A stretch of 64,000 nt of DNA from Centroberyx gerrardi. Lineage: Eukaryota > Chordata > Actinopteri > Beryciformes > Berycidae. Both the position numbers and the translations under genes were made by a program. The stretch covers positions 7,911,616 to 7,975,615 of the forward strand of contig NC_135997.1 in assembly GCF_048128805.1 (NCBI RefSeq), written 5' to 3'. The notes below the pieces were generated by a model that saw only the letters and a list, made by a program, of their open reading frames with translations, was not told the origin of the DNA and did no database searches. The stretch's first letter is position 1. Every line of letters starts with the position of its first letter. Below are positions 23,734 to 37,238 of this stretch, piece by piece.

Positions 23734-26700
23734 GTGTGGCAGCCTGCCAGTACGTCTGCAGTACTGGGCTGCGCTATGACAGGACTCCAGTTTCACTCAA
23801 TACAATATAAACTTATGAGGGAATTATTACAACATTTGACCATGTTGACATATTTTTATCTATCCCAGCATAAATTAACAGATTTATCCTGGAATTGTGC
23901 AGTATTACCATATCTCAACTATCCTTATCAGATTGAATGATGCTATTCATGTATATCATGTGTCTAGGATTGTCCAAGGACACTGAAGTTTTCCCAAACT
24001 ATTCTTTGCAATGTGTGTTTAATCTTCCCAAAGACAAGGTCAACAGATTTGATTATCTTGTCATTTAGTCAGCTAAGCTGGGAAATGGACTGCTTAATAT
24101 CTCCAGAGAAATCCAGTATAATCAAAGTTTGGAACGCTGTAGGTGCTTAATGTGTGAAAAGTTTTCTGCTCTCTATTACAGACTCATGTGAATGACTGTC
24201 TGATTTTATCAAAAGATAACCAAAGGTTAATCCTGAATCAGTCATTTTCTAATAAGTTACATTTACAGTTAATAACAGTTAATAACAGGTCATGTAAATT
24301 CTGGTTATACATCATCGTATTATCGTATTATCATATTATCATACATTGCTTAATAATCAGGCCTAATCAGACCTGAGATTGCGGTTATGGAACATGTTGT
24401 GATTGAGTAACGAGGTGATCTTTCTTATCAGATAGGCATGCAGATTGTAAAAAATCAGTTTATTTCTTAAATCTAATCTATTATCCGGACTGCAGTACAG
24501 AGTGCGTTCCTAAATGGAGTGTTGAGTTTGTTATCGCAGTGTGTCGGCAGCAAATAATTCTTAGTTCATCTTACTCCAGCTCTCTGCTCAGCCTCGTAGT
24601 TTCAGGGACTCATACTTAGTGGCAGAATGGGGGCATTGGCTTATGTAGCTTCGATACCTTTGATGTATCTTCAATACTCGACGGCAACAAAAACAGCGGC
24701 GCTGCAAATGATCCAGGTAGAGGAATGCACGTTGTAAGGAAATGAGGCACACTCCAAATAACTCATCGTTCTTTTTTTATATAAATAACACAAATAACTT
24801 ACAACAATGAATGATAACATATTGCTATATGCCGGTATTGAGATATTGCAGTGATATCATGCAGAGCTTAAGAGACGTGCCTGTTGAGAATGAGATGAGT
24901 AGGTGATTTTTTCTAGTGTTGTGTTAATTGAACTTCTGGTATGTACTGCTGAAGTTTTTTTGACGGATCTTAATCGTATTTGGTGAAAACTTGGAATGTC
25001 TCAACAGAAATAATAAAAAAATAGCTCTCCTTAAATAAATAGTTGTCTTACATATGAGGGACAGAATAAAATTCCATGTCATACATTTATATGATCATTA
25101 ACTGTGATGGGGAAAAAAAGATTGCATAACATACACAGTTAAAATGGTGTTCACTTTGTATTTTAATCTGGAGCAGCAGCAGAATAGTCTAGCATTTTAA
25201 AATCACACCTTGATAATGAAGAGGGAGTCAGTGAGCAGCTATAATGCATTTGACCAGAGTCTGGCCTACAATGCATGAAGGACTACAGATCATCCACATA
25301 GGCTATAAAATGTCATGTGTGCTGTTGTAATCGTATTTTCTGTGCCTCTGTTTTTTGTGCTCCGAGCACTCGTACCGTGAAAAGACAAGTCCAGCTTGCT
25401 TCAGCACATCTAGTCCAAGCCAAATCTCTGTTTTGGACCTTTCTGCTGATCGTACAGGTCTGCATATCTGGCCAGGCATAGATCGTCTTGGGAAAAAATA
25501 TACAGTCCTGACTGCGTATAATACATTTAACTGTTTTATAAGAAAATATTGAACTGTTTTATAAGGAAATATACTAATATTTAACTCACAATAACAATGA
25601 CATTGAGTAGATTTTAGTGGTTTTACAGTTTGTATATCGGTTGAAACTATTTCATTTCAAATATTTTAGTACTTTCTTGTGTGGAGATCTTTAACAGAAG
25701 ATTATCTGATGGCAATCGATAAGTAGTTTTACCAGTTCATAATGCGCCCATCTGATATCTGTTGTTGTGAAAATGACAACATGTTATGGAACATCACATA
25801 ACTAATCTACAACTTGAGGAGAGTGGAGCGTGATGTCGGTGATGAGTTTACATGAGTTCTGTGTCCGGCAGCTTATATAACATGTGATTGAAATCATACA
25901 CGATTTACCACTCATCAGTCCTCTACTTTGTCAGTCCACCCTCCTCTCCTCCTCCCTGCATTTCATAGGGATGAAGTGAGATGCTATGTGCTCCCTCCTG
26001 GTCTTCTTCCCCCGCAGTGGCCGTCCCTTCTGAGACAGGGCTATGAACATTTCCTTGCCATTTTTAGTCCACTTTGCGGAGGAGTAAGCATTGAAGTAGT
26101 TTTCTAGGAAAACCTCCTTGAAGTTGCAGTTGTCATTGTAGATCTTCTGAAAAGGATTAAAAAAAACATTGCAGTATTATATACAATCTGCTGTGTCACC
26201 AGCTTTTACCGTAAATTCTAGGTCATGATTTTGCAAAGGGATTTTTTTTGCCTTAATTGTTCTATTTCTGCTTAATTATGGGTTAGCTGAAAACAGTGCA
26301 TAGCTTTTGTCACAGAGGAGAAATGTTACCTTGCCTTGCAGCTGTCCGGTCTTGTTCATAGAGATATAATACTGACTCTTCACCCCTTTGATAGCCAGTA
26401 TACCCCCCTCGGACACGGTCCTGATCTCCAGGATACCTATGAGACAGTCACACAGTTAGGAGACTGAGAGGCAGTACAGCACAGATAGCAGGCTATCAAC
26501 ATCCAGTCTTCGCTCCAGCGCTGCACTGTGCTCAGCATTCATCTTCATTAACAAACGGGATGGAAGTTCCTGTGGTTAATCAGTCTGCGGTCCCTCTGGC
26601 TTTATTCAAGCCTTGTTAACTGGCCTGGGTGGCCATTACACAAACCACAGCCTATGCCATGGCACATATGGGAGACAGATTAGGCCTCCTTCCCCTGGGA

Positions 26701-28289
26701 TTGAGAAAACTACCTCCTTGCATGTGCTTTGCACGCTACGCGTCAGACGTGCTCTCCAACTCTGTGGGAGAGTAAAAAAACTCATGCCAAACTATTTTGG
26801 CTTCGTGATTGTTTTGTGATGCATCTTAAAAATGAATGGCACGCTACCATATATGTCAGAATACGCTAGGAGGCATTCTTTACTCCATAAATTATATTTT
26901 TTTGTAGAAAGCAAATACGTGATATGACTCATTATCTAGTGTCTAGATTTCGTGATAAAGTGAATAAATGCAAAAAAGTGTGTTGTTTCGATAAGTTAAA
27001 GCTAAAATATTCATTACCTCTTTACACATAAAGAAATTCAGATTAGGTGCACAGTGTAACATTCAGAAATATCCCAAGAGAAACATCGTCCTTAGACAAT
27101 ACAGTCAAATCTCAGCAGTGATTGAAGAGTATGTTGCTTCACCTCCCCTTGAGCTGAATTAGCCCGTTACTTGTCCTGTGTGACTTTAAAGCTACAATAC
27201 ATGTCACTTGCTCATTTAACCTAACAGACATGCACACCTAGGTCTTCACAGATCCAAAAAGCTCTACCTGGCTCAATAAAGAGCTATGAAAAAATGGTTA
27301 AGACTCGTGGTAACGTTAAAACCCGTAGTCACAGGAATCATCAGATCCTGTCAAAAAGGCTTTGGCATGGTTATTTAAAATCAAGTTTCCAATTTACTGC
27401 ACAGCTTCCAACTAGCAATACATCTTATTTGTTTAGTTTATGCTATAGAAACTACCCTATTACATACAGTATATTCCATATGCATTACTCTTGTGATTGA
27501 AGTTATGCTCACATTCTCAAAAACCTGAAACTGGTGACAGTAAAACCCCCAAAAATATATGTCAACAAGGACTCCAACAAGGTCCAGATCTTGGGTTTTT
27601 AGGGGATATGAGAACGTATTGTTAATATAGACATATTGCAGAAATTCTTACATTTGACAGACAGGGAGAAAGAAAGGGAAGAACTCTTAAAGCTGTTCAG
27701 ACTGACATTGAGCATGCTGCGCTTCAATGTTTGCCAGATCACAAACAGATGGCAGTCCCCCAATCATGGAATGTTGTTGTGCTCCACCTGCACTTGATAT
27801 TTGACTTGATATTACTGCTCTTTTACTGTGTAGTCAAATGTATTTAACCTTGCTTTTTTATTACTCTGTTATTTTTTTTTTTATCACGACTTAACGTGTA
27901 GGTGCTTCCAAAGTTCAAATTAACACTGAAACTGAAATTTTCTGACACCTACAGAGAAACTCATGCAGTTTCCCATTCATTTTCTCTTGAATCATTCATT
28001 AATGGCAACAGTAGATCGGCGTGGAAGTTTAAGTTGCATGTTTGTTCCTCAAGTTGGGATTCTGTCCTAATGGAAAGCTTCCAGGAGGAACAGGACAGGA
28101 ATGATAAGTGTTTTTTTTGTGTGGTTGTTTTATGCTGTAGGAGCGCAGCACCCATGCTAGATGTGAGAAATTAGAGATAGACAGAACTGCCAACGCAAAA
28201 AGCACAAAAATGGTATTGTCATAATATTAAGCGTCACAACTACAATTGTTTGGTGGACTCTGAGAGAATGAAACACATACACACACACA

Positions 28290-28341
<52 letters not shown>

Positions 28342-31300
28342 TACACACACGTCGTTAACATGTTGGCTGTGCAGTATATGCGGTTATCCTCAGTTTGAAC
28401 GGATTTGTCTTCACTCTCTGGCCAAGCCCCTGGCTAAGTAAACTAACTTAAGGGAGATCCCTAATTCTGCTCTCTCTGGATAGAAGTAGGATTCACAGTG
28501 CTTATATTAGTTGTTAAGGATGTAGCTGACTTCTAGGAATAGTGGATTCCTGTTCAACCGAACTGGCGATTTACATTTATTACATTTATTTATGGTACAT
28601 ACTGCAAAACCTTGTCATGACATATTATAACATAACTATTGTATGACAGCACGTAATGTTTAGTAAATCAATTACCATAACTAATGTTGCAACATTTAAT
28701 CACATTGTCTTCAAAGGCAAATTTAATTTTGGCCTTGTTTGCATTGAAACACTTTTGGACAAAACATATCTTTATTTCCCTAACTTCCCTTACTTTGAAG
28801 TTTTTTGTGTTCATTTGGCTGTGGCTTGGCATGAACTTTTATTGATATTATTATCACACTTTGGTTATTCCCAGAATTTAGCTATTCCAGTGTCTTTCAC
28901 TTTGACCCAAACCTGCATGTGTTAGTAATTACCAGTTACTACTTGGTTAGGAATGAATCCCTCCATTAGCTCATACTTAACCTGTTTGTTTGGTTTAGAG
29001 GATATGTTTACACATTCAGTAGGAAATTATCCAGTGTGAGGGGCTGATTTAGTACACAGTATTACAATACCCCCCACCAGAATGCACACATATCAATCTT
29101 TCTTAGATTAGTCCTCTGTAACAGTGTAGGTGCAAGGAAATGGCTTAATTACAATAGTGATAAGCACTGAGTTTGTGATCTGCACATCCTTTTGGAATGT
29201 AGTAAACTCAGAATGAAAACTGAAATTGCTGTGTTGCAAGAGATGAGTTGACTGGAAATAGGGCTATATATTTTTGTTGTGGGGGCACAGGGACTGTGGA
29301 AGCCAAAAATCATGCTGCTCCAAGTTTGTCATTTTGGTTTCTTTATTTTCTGGCTTTCTTTTTTTGTGAAAGCCTTATGCAGTAGGCTTTTCAAGGCTTG
29401 CATGCAGCCAACAAGTATGAATCAGTGATTTATTATGTATATATCTGAACTATGCTGGTCTCTTCAAAGGCTCGTTGGGCATATTTCTGTGTGCTTTTTG
29501 CGTGCTATTGTCAGCCACATCTGGGTGTATCAATTTTTTTGCCTTTCATCGCCAATTGTTGCGCAAGCATCTTTCCCATCCACTTAGAGGCATTCCCTGT
29601 CATGCCAGCATTCCAGCTACAGCCGCACTGTCAGATAGGAGGAAATGATAACTACCCAAAACATCCCCACCATGGCAAGAGATTTCTAATGACCATTGAA
29701 ACACTGTTGGCTCTAGAGCAACATTTTTTATGATTTACTGTGGCTAGCCAATAAGCAATAGTAATTGTCACGCATGACTTTACAAATTTTGCTTTTGATG
29801 TTTTTGAACCATACTTTTTATTATAAGGATAATTATGCAGTTGGATTCTGTGAAATGCAGTGTAGAGTTCCCTCAAATGACATGCCATGTGTCCCCTTGG
29901 TGGTTCAACACCAGAGGCTGTAGGGTTGGCTGTCTCTATGTTATGATAAACAGAGACAACCTTAATCATGGTTGTGCAAGATGCCAACTTAACATTCCAA
30001 GAAAAGCTCAGAAGGTGAATATGATTAGTCTTTCCATTTCTATTTCTGCCATGTCTCTGTCCCTACACTTCATTCTGACACTGTGGGTTTGTGGGAGAGT
30101 AAATACGGCTGAGCAAGTGTGAGTCTGCCAGTGAGAGCCTGGGCTGATAGAAGCCTGGCCCCCATCAGCCTCCAAGCCCCTTTAGTTTACTTCATTACAG
30201 ACTGTGTTTAGATGGTGTTATGATTGGGCAGGCCAAAGCCCACACCTGCTTCACTTTACCTCTGTCACTTTGGCTACTCTATGGAGACACATGACCCATT
30301 AACACTGTGGTTACACTGTGGGGAACATTGGACAATAACACCTCCCACGTGCTCCTGTCACCTTGATGGGCCAAAGGCTCATTAATGACTGCAAAGATCT
30401 CACCACCAAATTCAGCCAGTTCACTGTCTAGGACTGAGTATACGCCTACATCCAAGTTCATTGTATGTTGGGAACTTACTTTTAGGCACAGTATATATGA
30501 GTTTTTGTAATATACATTCTCATTAGCATCAAATGCAAAGAAACTCACAGGGATAATCAGACAAATAAAAGTCAGTCTTACTGTAGCAGTTGGTGGGATC
30601 TTGAGTCCCATTGATGTTGCCGTAGTCGTCAATGGTTAGGAACCACTGTGTGCGGCTGAACAGCTGTCGGATGCGCACGTCTCCTCCCTCCATGTAGTCG
30701 TAGTTCCTGGTGTGGCGCTCGTGTTTGGAGCAGTTCATGATGGCGGCCAGTTGCTCTGGAGTGCGGTCACTACAGGCGACACACACACTGCCAAACAGGA
30801 AGATCATGTGCACGTACAGTCCCGAGAGCAGATTTGGAAGGTTCCATGTCAGCATCCATTTGCGCATTATAATACAATGCAGTGGGGATCCATGAACAAC
30901 ATACTGAAATGTGAGATAGAGATCTGCGCGCTATCCCTCTGCCCCACGACCCCCTGACCCCTGACCTGCGACCCTTTTGTTGTGGCCTTGCGTGTCCCTC
31001 TTGCTGCAGCAGGGACTCTTAGTGAGACGCTGAGACAGGCTGGCGGTGGAGGAGGCAGTCTGAAGCTGGCTGAGGCTGGCTGAGGCTGGAGAATGGGCTG
31101 GAGAAGACGGGTGGCTGGATTATGAGTTGATGTCTCTCTTTAATCCTCACTGACTGTGTGCGTTGGCTGCACCGTCCTCTTGGGACCATAGTCCAAGAGG
31201 GGACATCATAATCCACTTCAGGAACTTCTATGCAGGACTTTACTATGAAAAAAAAGAATGGATTTGAGTAGGCGGGTTTGATTCCAGGTAATGCAGTCTG

Positions 31301-34300
31301 AAGAATGCTAAAAAATGACTAATTATACTTACAGGTACACTTACAAGTTGAAAGATTTTTGTTGAAGTATTTTCAAGAAAAAAATTAAATCATTCTTGGC
31401 CAAATTCTCATATAAAAATTTCACATAATTGCACATTAGAGCTCCTGTAAATTGCTGAATGTTAAACACTTGAACAGAGTATCTGTTTTTCTCAGTTCAT
31501 ACCGATATGTATTGTACTTTTTTTCCTAGCAGTAAATCAAACTCTCTGAGGTGTTTTCTTGTCATGGACACACAGCAGTGAAATATCTTAGCAATGCTTT
31601 ATAGTTGGCTTCACTCATCTGTAATCCCCTCTATATCAACATGCACATGTCTCAGTAAAACCACTCTACCATACATGTACATCTCAAGCAAACTTAAGTC
31701 TATGCTACTTTTGCTGTAAAACAAAACAAAAAAAAAAAAGCCCAGTTGAATAACTTACATGTGCTGTGAGTGATGATGGGAGCTGAAAGAGGTGTATTCC
31801 CTTTCAGTAAGAGTCTTAATTTGTGGACTCTTTAGTTGTAGAGCTGTAGACTCAGTTGTAAACCGAGCCCAGTAATGCTGGTAAGCTAAGCAGGAGCTGA
31901 GAGCCTCTGTCACTTCCCATGGATGTCTCCCTGACTCTGGCAGGCTGGCTTTGTGCATCTTCCACTGTTGTTGTGCACTCTGCCTAGATAAATGCCTCTT
32001 GCTGACCTCACTTGAGAGCAATTAGATCCCAGCCAGTCAGCTGTCCCTGGCCGAGATGGAGTGGAGAAACACCCTCTGCCTGCCTCTCGCTGTCACTCGC
32101 CCACCGGACATGAGAGGGAGCTATAAACTTTTGGAATAACAGGCTTTCCTTGGTATGCACTCCCGAATACTTTTCCAACATTTGCATGCACAGTCACTCT
32201 ACAACTTACTACAGCCTCTCTCAAACATCCTGCTCTTAAATACGTTCATGCTGTGCATGTTAAGAGTCTCATAGTGACTCACATTTACCCAAGTGATGAA
32301 TACGATATTCGCTGTGATTTCAAAGCTGTAAGGAATTTCTCCCCTATCATTTAAAATGTCACAATCAATTAGTGGTTATACTTTGTTGCACTGAATCATT
32401 GGTAAGGAAGGATTTATAGACTCAAAGCCAAAAAACTTCAAAGAATTGCCTCAATTCGCAGGCTTATTGAGAGTAATGGGGGGGAAGCAATAAGTTACGG
32501 CTGGCAGGTATCCATCGAGGGGGAGAAAAACAGAAGACATAACTGCTCAGAAGTAGTCATCTCTGTGTCAGGGGTCATGCACTCTTTCACTTTTCGTGTT
32601 TGTATTTAAAGCCACAATTTATTGCCTTACATACCTGGCCTCTACTTGGACTCACCACTTCAAAAGTTTATATGGGCCCTAATGACGCGCTCCCCTGGGG
32701 AGGTCAGGGCTGCAGGCCTGAGAGAGAGAGACTTCTGGCCGCAGCAGGCCTCCCTCTCATCTGCTAAACTGGTGGTCGTAAAGGCCTGATCTATTAGGTG
32801 TCATTGTGGCCTGTTCATCTGTCCCTTCTATCACCTCAGAGACAGTTCACACTCTCGTCTGTTGGATGGATGGGCCAGGGGAACAGCGCACAACACATCA
32901 CTGCAGACAGCCACTGGATTACAGATCCAAACAGTGGAAGATTGGACACACTATCAATAGCCCCCTTTCCACTGAAGGCCAAAAGCACAAGAACTTTGGC
33001 CCAGGAACTCTAGCCTGGAACTTGTTAAAGTGTTTCCACTGAGCAACCTGGTCCCCGCGTAACCATGACAACTAACTTACACAACTGCTTGTCATCAAAC
33101 ATGGCAGACAACGCTGCTGTCAAATGTACCATATAATTGTTAACATTAGTTTTAATTGCTTTGTGGGAAGTTTTAAAAAAGAAGAAGGTTGCAGGATGAG
33201 GCTAACATCATTCACATAAAAACACAAAGTGTCATTGCTAGGCAGTGATTTAAACGCCTACTGAAGGCATTAAAGTAAAAAAAAAAACTGCCTTGCCTGC
33301 GTAAGCAAAGGCATTTTTTTTCCCCATTAGTCCTTTACTACTGTGTGTGTCAAACTTGGAAAGCGAGTGATAGTAATTGGGGTATTTTCTAGACAGCTAA
33401 ATAAGACCAATGTTGGTTTTTATATATGGTATCAGGCTAAAAAGTTGTTTCCAACCTGTAACAGTCTGCAAAGCAATGAAAGTCAGCTGAAAGTAATGCA
33501 GATTTAAGAATTAACATACCTAGTTTCTAACAGGTAGATGCTCATTAATGTAGGAATGGCTGCACTCAGTTACAGACGTTACTAAGCAACACCCCCTAAT
33601 TGAAAAAATATAGAATATGATGATGTATAAGAATCAGGGCTAACAGCTTTGGCCCTGAGGATTTGGAAGGCCCAAGTAGTGGGGCTTGAGTTCCTGGACT
33701 AGCCCTGTTTTGGCCTAGGCCAACCCAGTGGAAAGGGGTCAGGAACTCTGGAACTAAGTTCAAGCACCAGGTTTGGCCCTCAGTGGAAAGGGGGCTTGAT
33801 GCCAAATCATGGATTTCCAGAACTTAACATCACTGATGATCATCATGGATTTCCAGAACGTAACGCGATAGAAATATAATTCCATGAAACACAAATATTT
33901 CTTTTGCTCTGATTAAAGTTGGCAAAAGTAAGACTTTTTAGGTAATATTTTGTTTGAATTTTGAAAAAAAAAAAAAGTTCCTCAAAGTGATTCATGAGAA
34001 TTTCATGAGACTACTACTTGCTCCAAAAAACTTCTGCATGTCTCGCTGTTCCAACCAATCAGATAACCTTTTAGGGAAGGGTCACTTCCCCTGCTGTCAA
34101 TCACATCCACGTGCTGACCAGGGGAATGGGTTGTGTTTTCAAAATTGCAACTGAATTCGAATGTGCCTGTGGTACTTTTAAACCATGTGATGTAAAAATG
34201 TCAAAACTTACACTGATGTAGCTTGCTTGATTAAACTTGAATAGAGCCCCAACAGTATCTGAGCATGCAGCTGGAACACATCTTTAATAGTTGATTGCAG

Positions 34301-35448
34301 CCGTTAAATTTACTCAGCCTGGCTGCCGTTTTAGAGTTTTACAAGAGAACCCAGTTCACAGGTTAAGGACGGCGTCCTTGACCTCTCATGATTATGGGAC
34401 AGCAGGCTGAGGCGGTGGTGGCCCTGGCAGACTTTACATGCAATGGAAGTGAACATACAAACAATAACATCTGATCATAACAATAACCAGGCCAATTGGA
34501 CTGAAAAGGCAACTTTCCCTTTTAACATCTTAGTTATGTTTGTGTTCTGACTCCTTTAAAGATCTTCAGGCTTATCCCCTGTGAATTTCCCACAGACTTT
34601 ACAACATGTCAGATTTGTTGTCAGTTTTGTGACTCTCATCTTCTGCACAGGGAGATGTTTTCCAGAGCGTTCATAGCTAGTAGTTAGCTAGTAGTTTTAC
34701 TCGTCAATTCACTCGTACAAATGCAGTGCAAACATGTTATAATATTGCTGCTTGGTGATATCAGTGACTTTTTTCTAAATAACATAGAATTGCTTTTACG
34801 TAATTGTTTATTCTGTTGTTGTTTCTGTTTTCTTTTATCTGATTTCATTTACATATTTATCTATTCTTTATTGTATTTTCTCTTGCTTGTGCTTATTGTT
34901 ATCTCCCCATTTACTGTTCTTGTTTTTATCCCTTCTTGTAAAGCCATTTGTAAAGTCTGCTTCCACATAAGTGCTATATAAATAAAGCTTATTATGCTAT
35001 TGTTATTATTATTATTATTAGTATTAGTATTATTTGTTCAATGTTCGTATGGTAAATAGTAAAGGTTAACCCACTGTAAGAATCTCTTAAGGCTACAGAC
35101 GTTCCTGGAAAACAATTGTTTCCAGGAATTTCTTAAACCTATAGAGTGGAGAGGCTTCAGCTGACACTTACATATAGATTAATATGTGATCATGATTCAC
35201 TACTTGAACCTCACACACATGCATGCATGTGTGTGAGGGTGTGTGTGTGTGCAGGTAGTTTGGTTTTATAGTTTGAATGGTTGCCTGCTGCCGTTCAAGG
35301 ATCAAAGGCCCAGAACTGTCTGTAGTTTACAGTAGCATAGGAAGTGCCGTGGCCGCAAGGCAGGCGCAGTAGACCTGCGTGAGTGAGCCTCTTTAATTCT
35401 CAATGACTGTATGCCTCTACTCATCAGCCCGCCTCTCTTTCTTCTCTA

Positions 35449-35504
<56 letters not shown>

Positions 35505-37195
35505 CTCTCTCTGAGTTATTTGCTGGTTTGAAGACCGGAGGTCAGTGTTTAAAATCGCACAACTCCTTTTAATTGATTCCCATTGTTGAAGCTGCCACAG
35601 CCAATAGAGTCTGAGAGGGTTCAGATGATTGCAGTGTAACACGCAAGCATGCAAGCTCACTATGAACTCAATCCTGTTCCAGCTCCAGCTTCAGATTGAC
35701 CTCCAGCTCCAGACTAGCAGCCTCACTCTGTTTCTGCCTGCCTCAGCCAGCTTAAGCCCTCAGTGGTATTACCATTAGCTGGTCTCATTTTTACTGTTGC
35801 TTGTTCAAAATGAGTATTTATTTAAAACAATTAGGTTTTATGTTTAACTATCCCTCACCAACTTTCCATTTATTTTTTAGTAGAGTTGTCTGGAGTTGTT
35901 TTCGAGTGTTTTTGCATGATAGTAGCACTGGGTTTTTTAGTAGATGGCTAGATGAGACAGGGTAGGTCTGGAGTTATAGGAGAAGCAGAACACACACACC
36001 TACACACACACACACACACATAAAGACATACATTTCCCTGTTCCAGGAGGTGCATTTCTCACTACTTTCTATCACAGTTTAACCATGCAAATCACACCAT
36101 CATTTCACTGTCTGAGGGCTCACCAGATAAGCAGTTGTTCAACAAGTTGTTTCCAATCCCTCATTTGCAGGACGGGAATATCGCTCTGTGATTTATCACT
36201 GCGCTGCGTCTCAAGGACCTCTAGTGCATTTAGCACATGGAGCTAGATCCAGAATTTATGATAGTTTCCACTATTACTGCAGAGACATCTGCCTCCACAC
36301 ACTGTCTGCTCTCAAACACTCTAAAAGCATTCCTGGAGAGAGAAGAGCCTTTGTGTGTGTGAGTTTGTGTGTGTGTGTGCGTGTGTGTGTGTGCGCGTGT
36401 GTGTGTGTGTCTGATGCTTTATCCTGTCTTCTAGTGATATGACTACATTTATGCTTGGAGAATGGATTATGTTTAAGGTCAGTCTATTCTTAGCTCTGTT
36501 TTTAGACTGTTTGGGTTTAGCTTTTGCTTTCTAAATTCCATGATAATTGGGGATCTCTAGGGATAGAGCCTCACAACATTAGCCCCAGCTATAAATAACC
36601 GTAGCTCACAAACACACAGATATACACACGTGCACATATTGTACACACAAACACACACACACACACAATGGCACATGGCACAATGGTTAAACTTTTTCAA
36701 CATAGGGTTTTTTGTAAAATAGCTGCAAACAGTTGACTAGCACGTGAAAACAGTTCGGTACCACTTGTTACTTGAGACATGCGTATTTCAAGGTCTTGTC
36801 TCACTCAAGCCAATCTCACCTACTCTTTGATTCATACTCAACTTAATTTAGCTATCTAGCTATTGATCTTTTCCAATCTTCCAGGGTTAGAAAAATTAAC
36901 TCCACTCACTTAACTCACCAAAGCAAACATGATTTTGTCCTTTGTATTTTTCAGTTCCGTTTTTTTTTGTTTTAAACTGATCAAATGTGTCCAAATATTC
37001 ATTTTCACAAGTTAGCTATTGTCTCAATAAAACTACATTGGAAACTGTTTGTAGTGCTGAGGGTGTACTCACCATTTAAGGCAGTGTACAAAGAGGAATG
37101 GTGAAGCTCTGTGTGTGACAGCAGGCTTTGCCGTACTCTGTCCTTATTGCTGAGGGCACAGCACACGCGTACACACACACACACACACGCACACA

Positions 37196-37238
<43 letters not shown>

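Larger units (their letters stand above)
20367..25930. other. FAM227B intron 9, part 5' of the FGF7 stop
   Basis: No protein-coding exon is recognisable. The stretch holds a decayed hAT transposase region (about 20755-21800), a C/T-rich tract near 22440-22640, a GT microsatellite at about 23680-23733 and long AT-rich sequence. The part nearest 25930 should be FGF7 3' UTR on the minus strand, but I could not fix its end. Confidence 0.5.

Noticed and set aside
25931..30867. Calling the nested growth factor FGF10 because NNT is nearby
   Set aside because: The N-terminus (MRKWMLTW), the conserved Cys32 mature start and DYMEGGD block match FGF7, there is no Ser-rich stretch typical of FGF10, and the neighbours DTWD1 and FAM227B are FGF7 neighbours.
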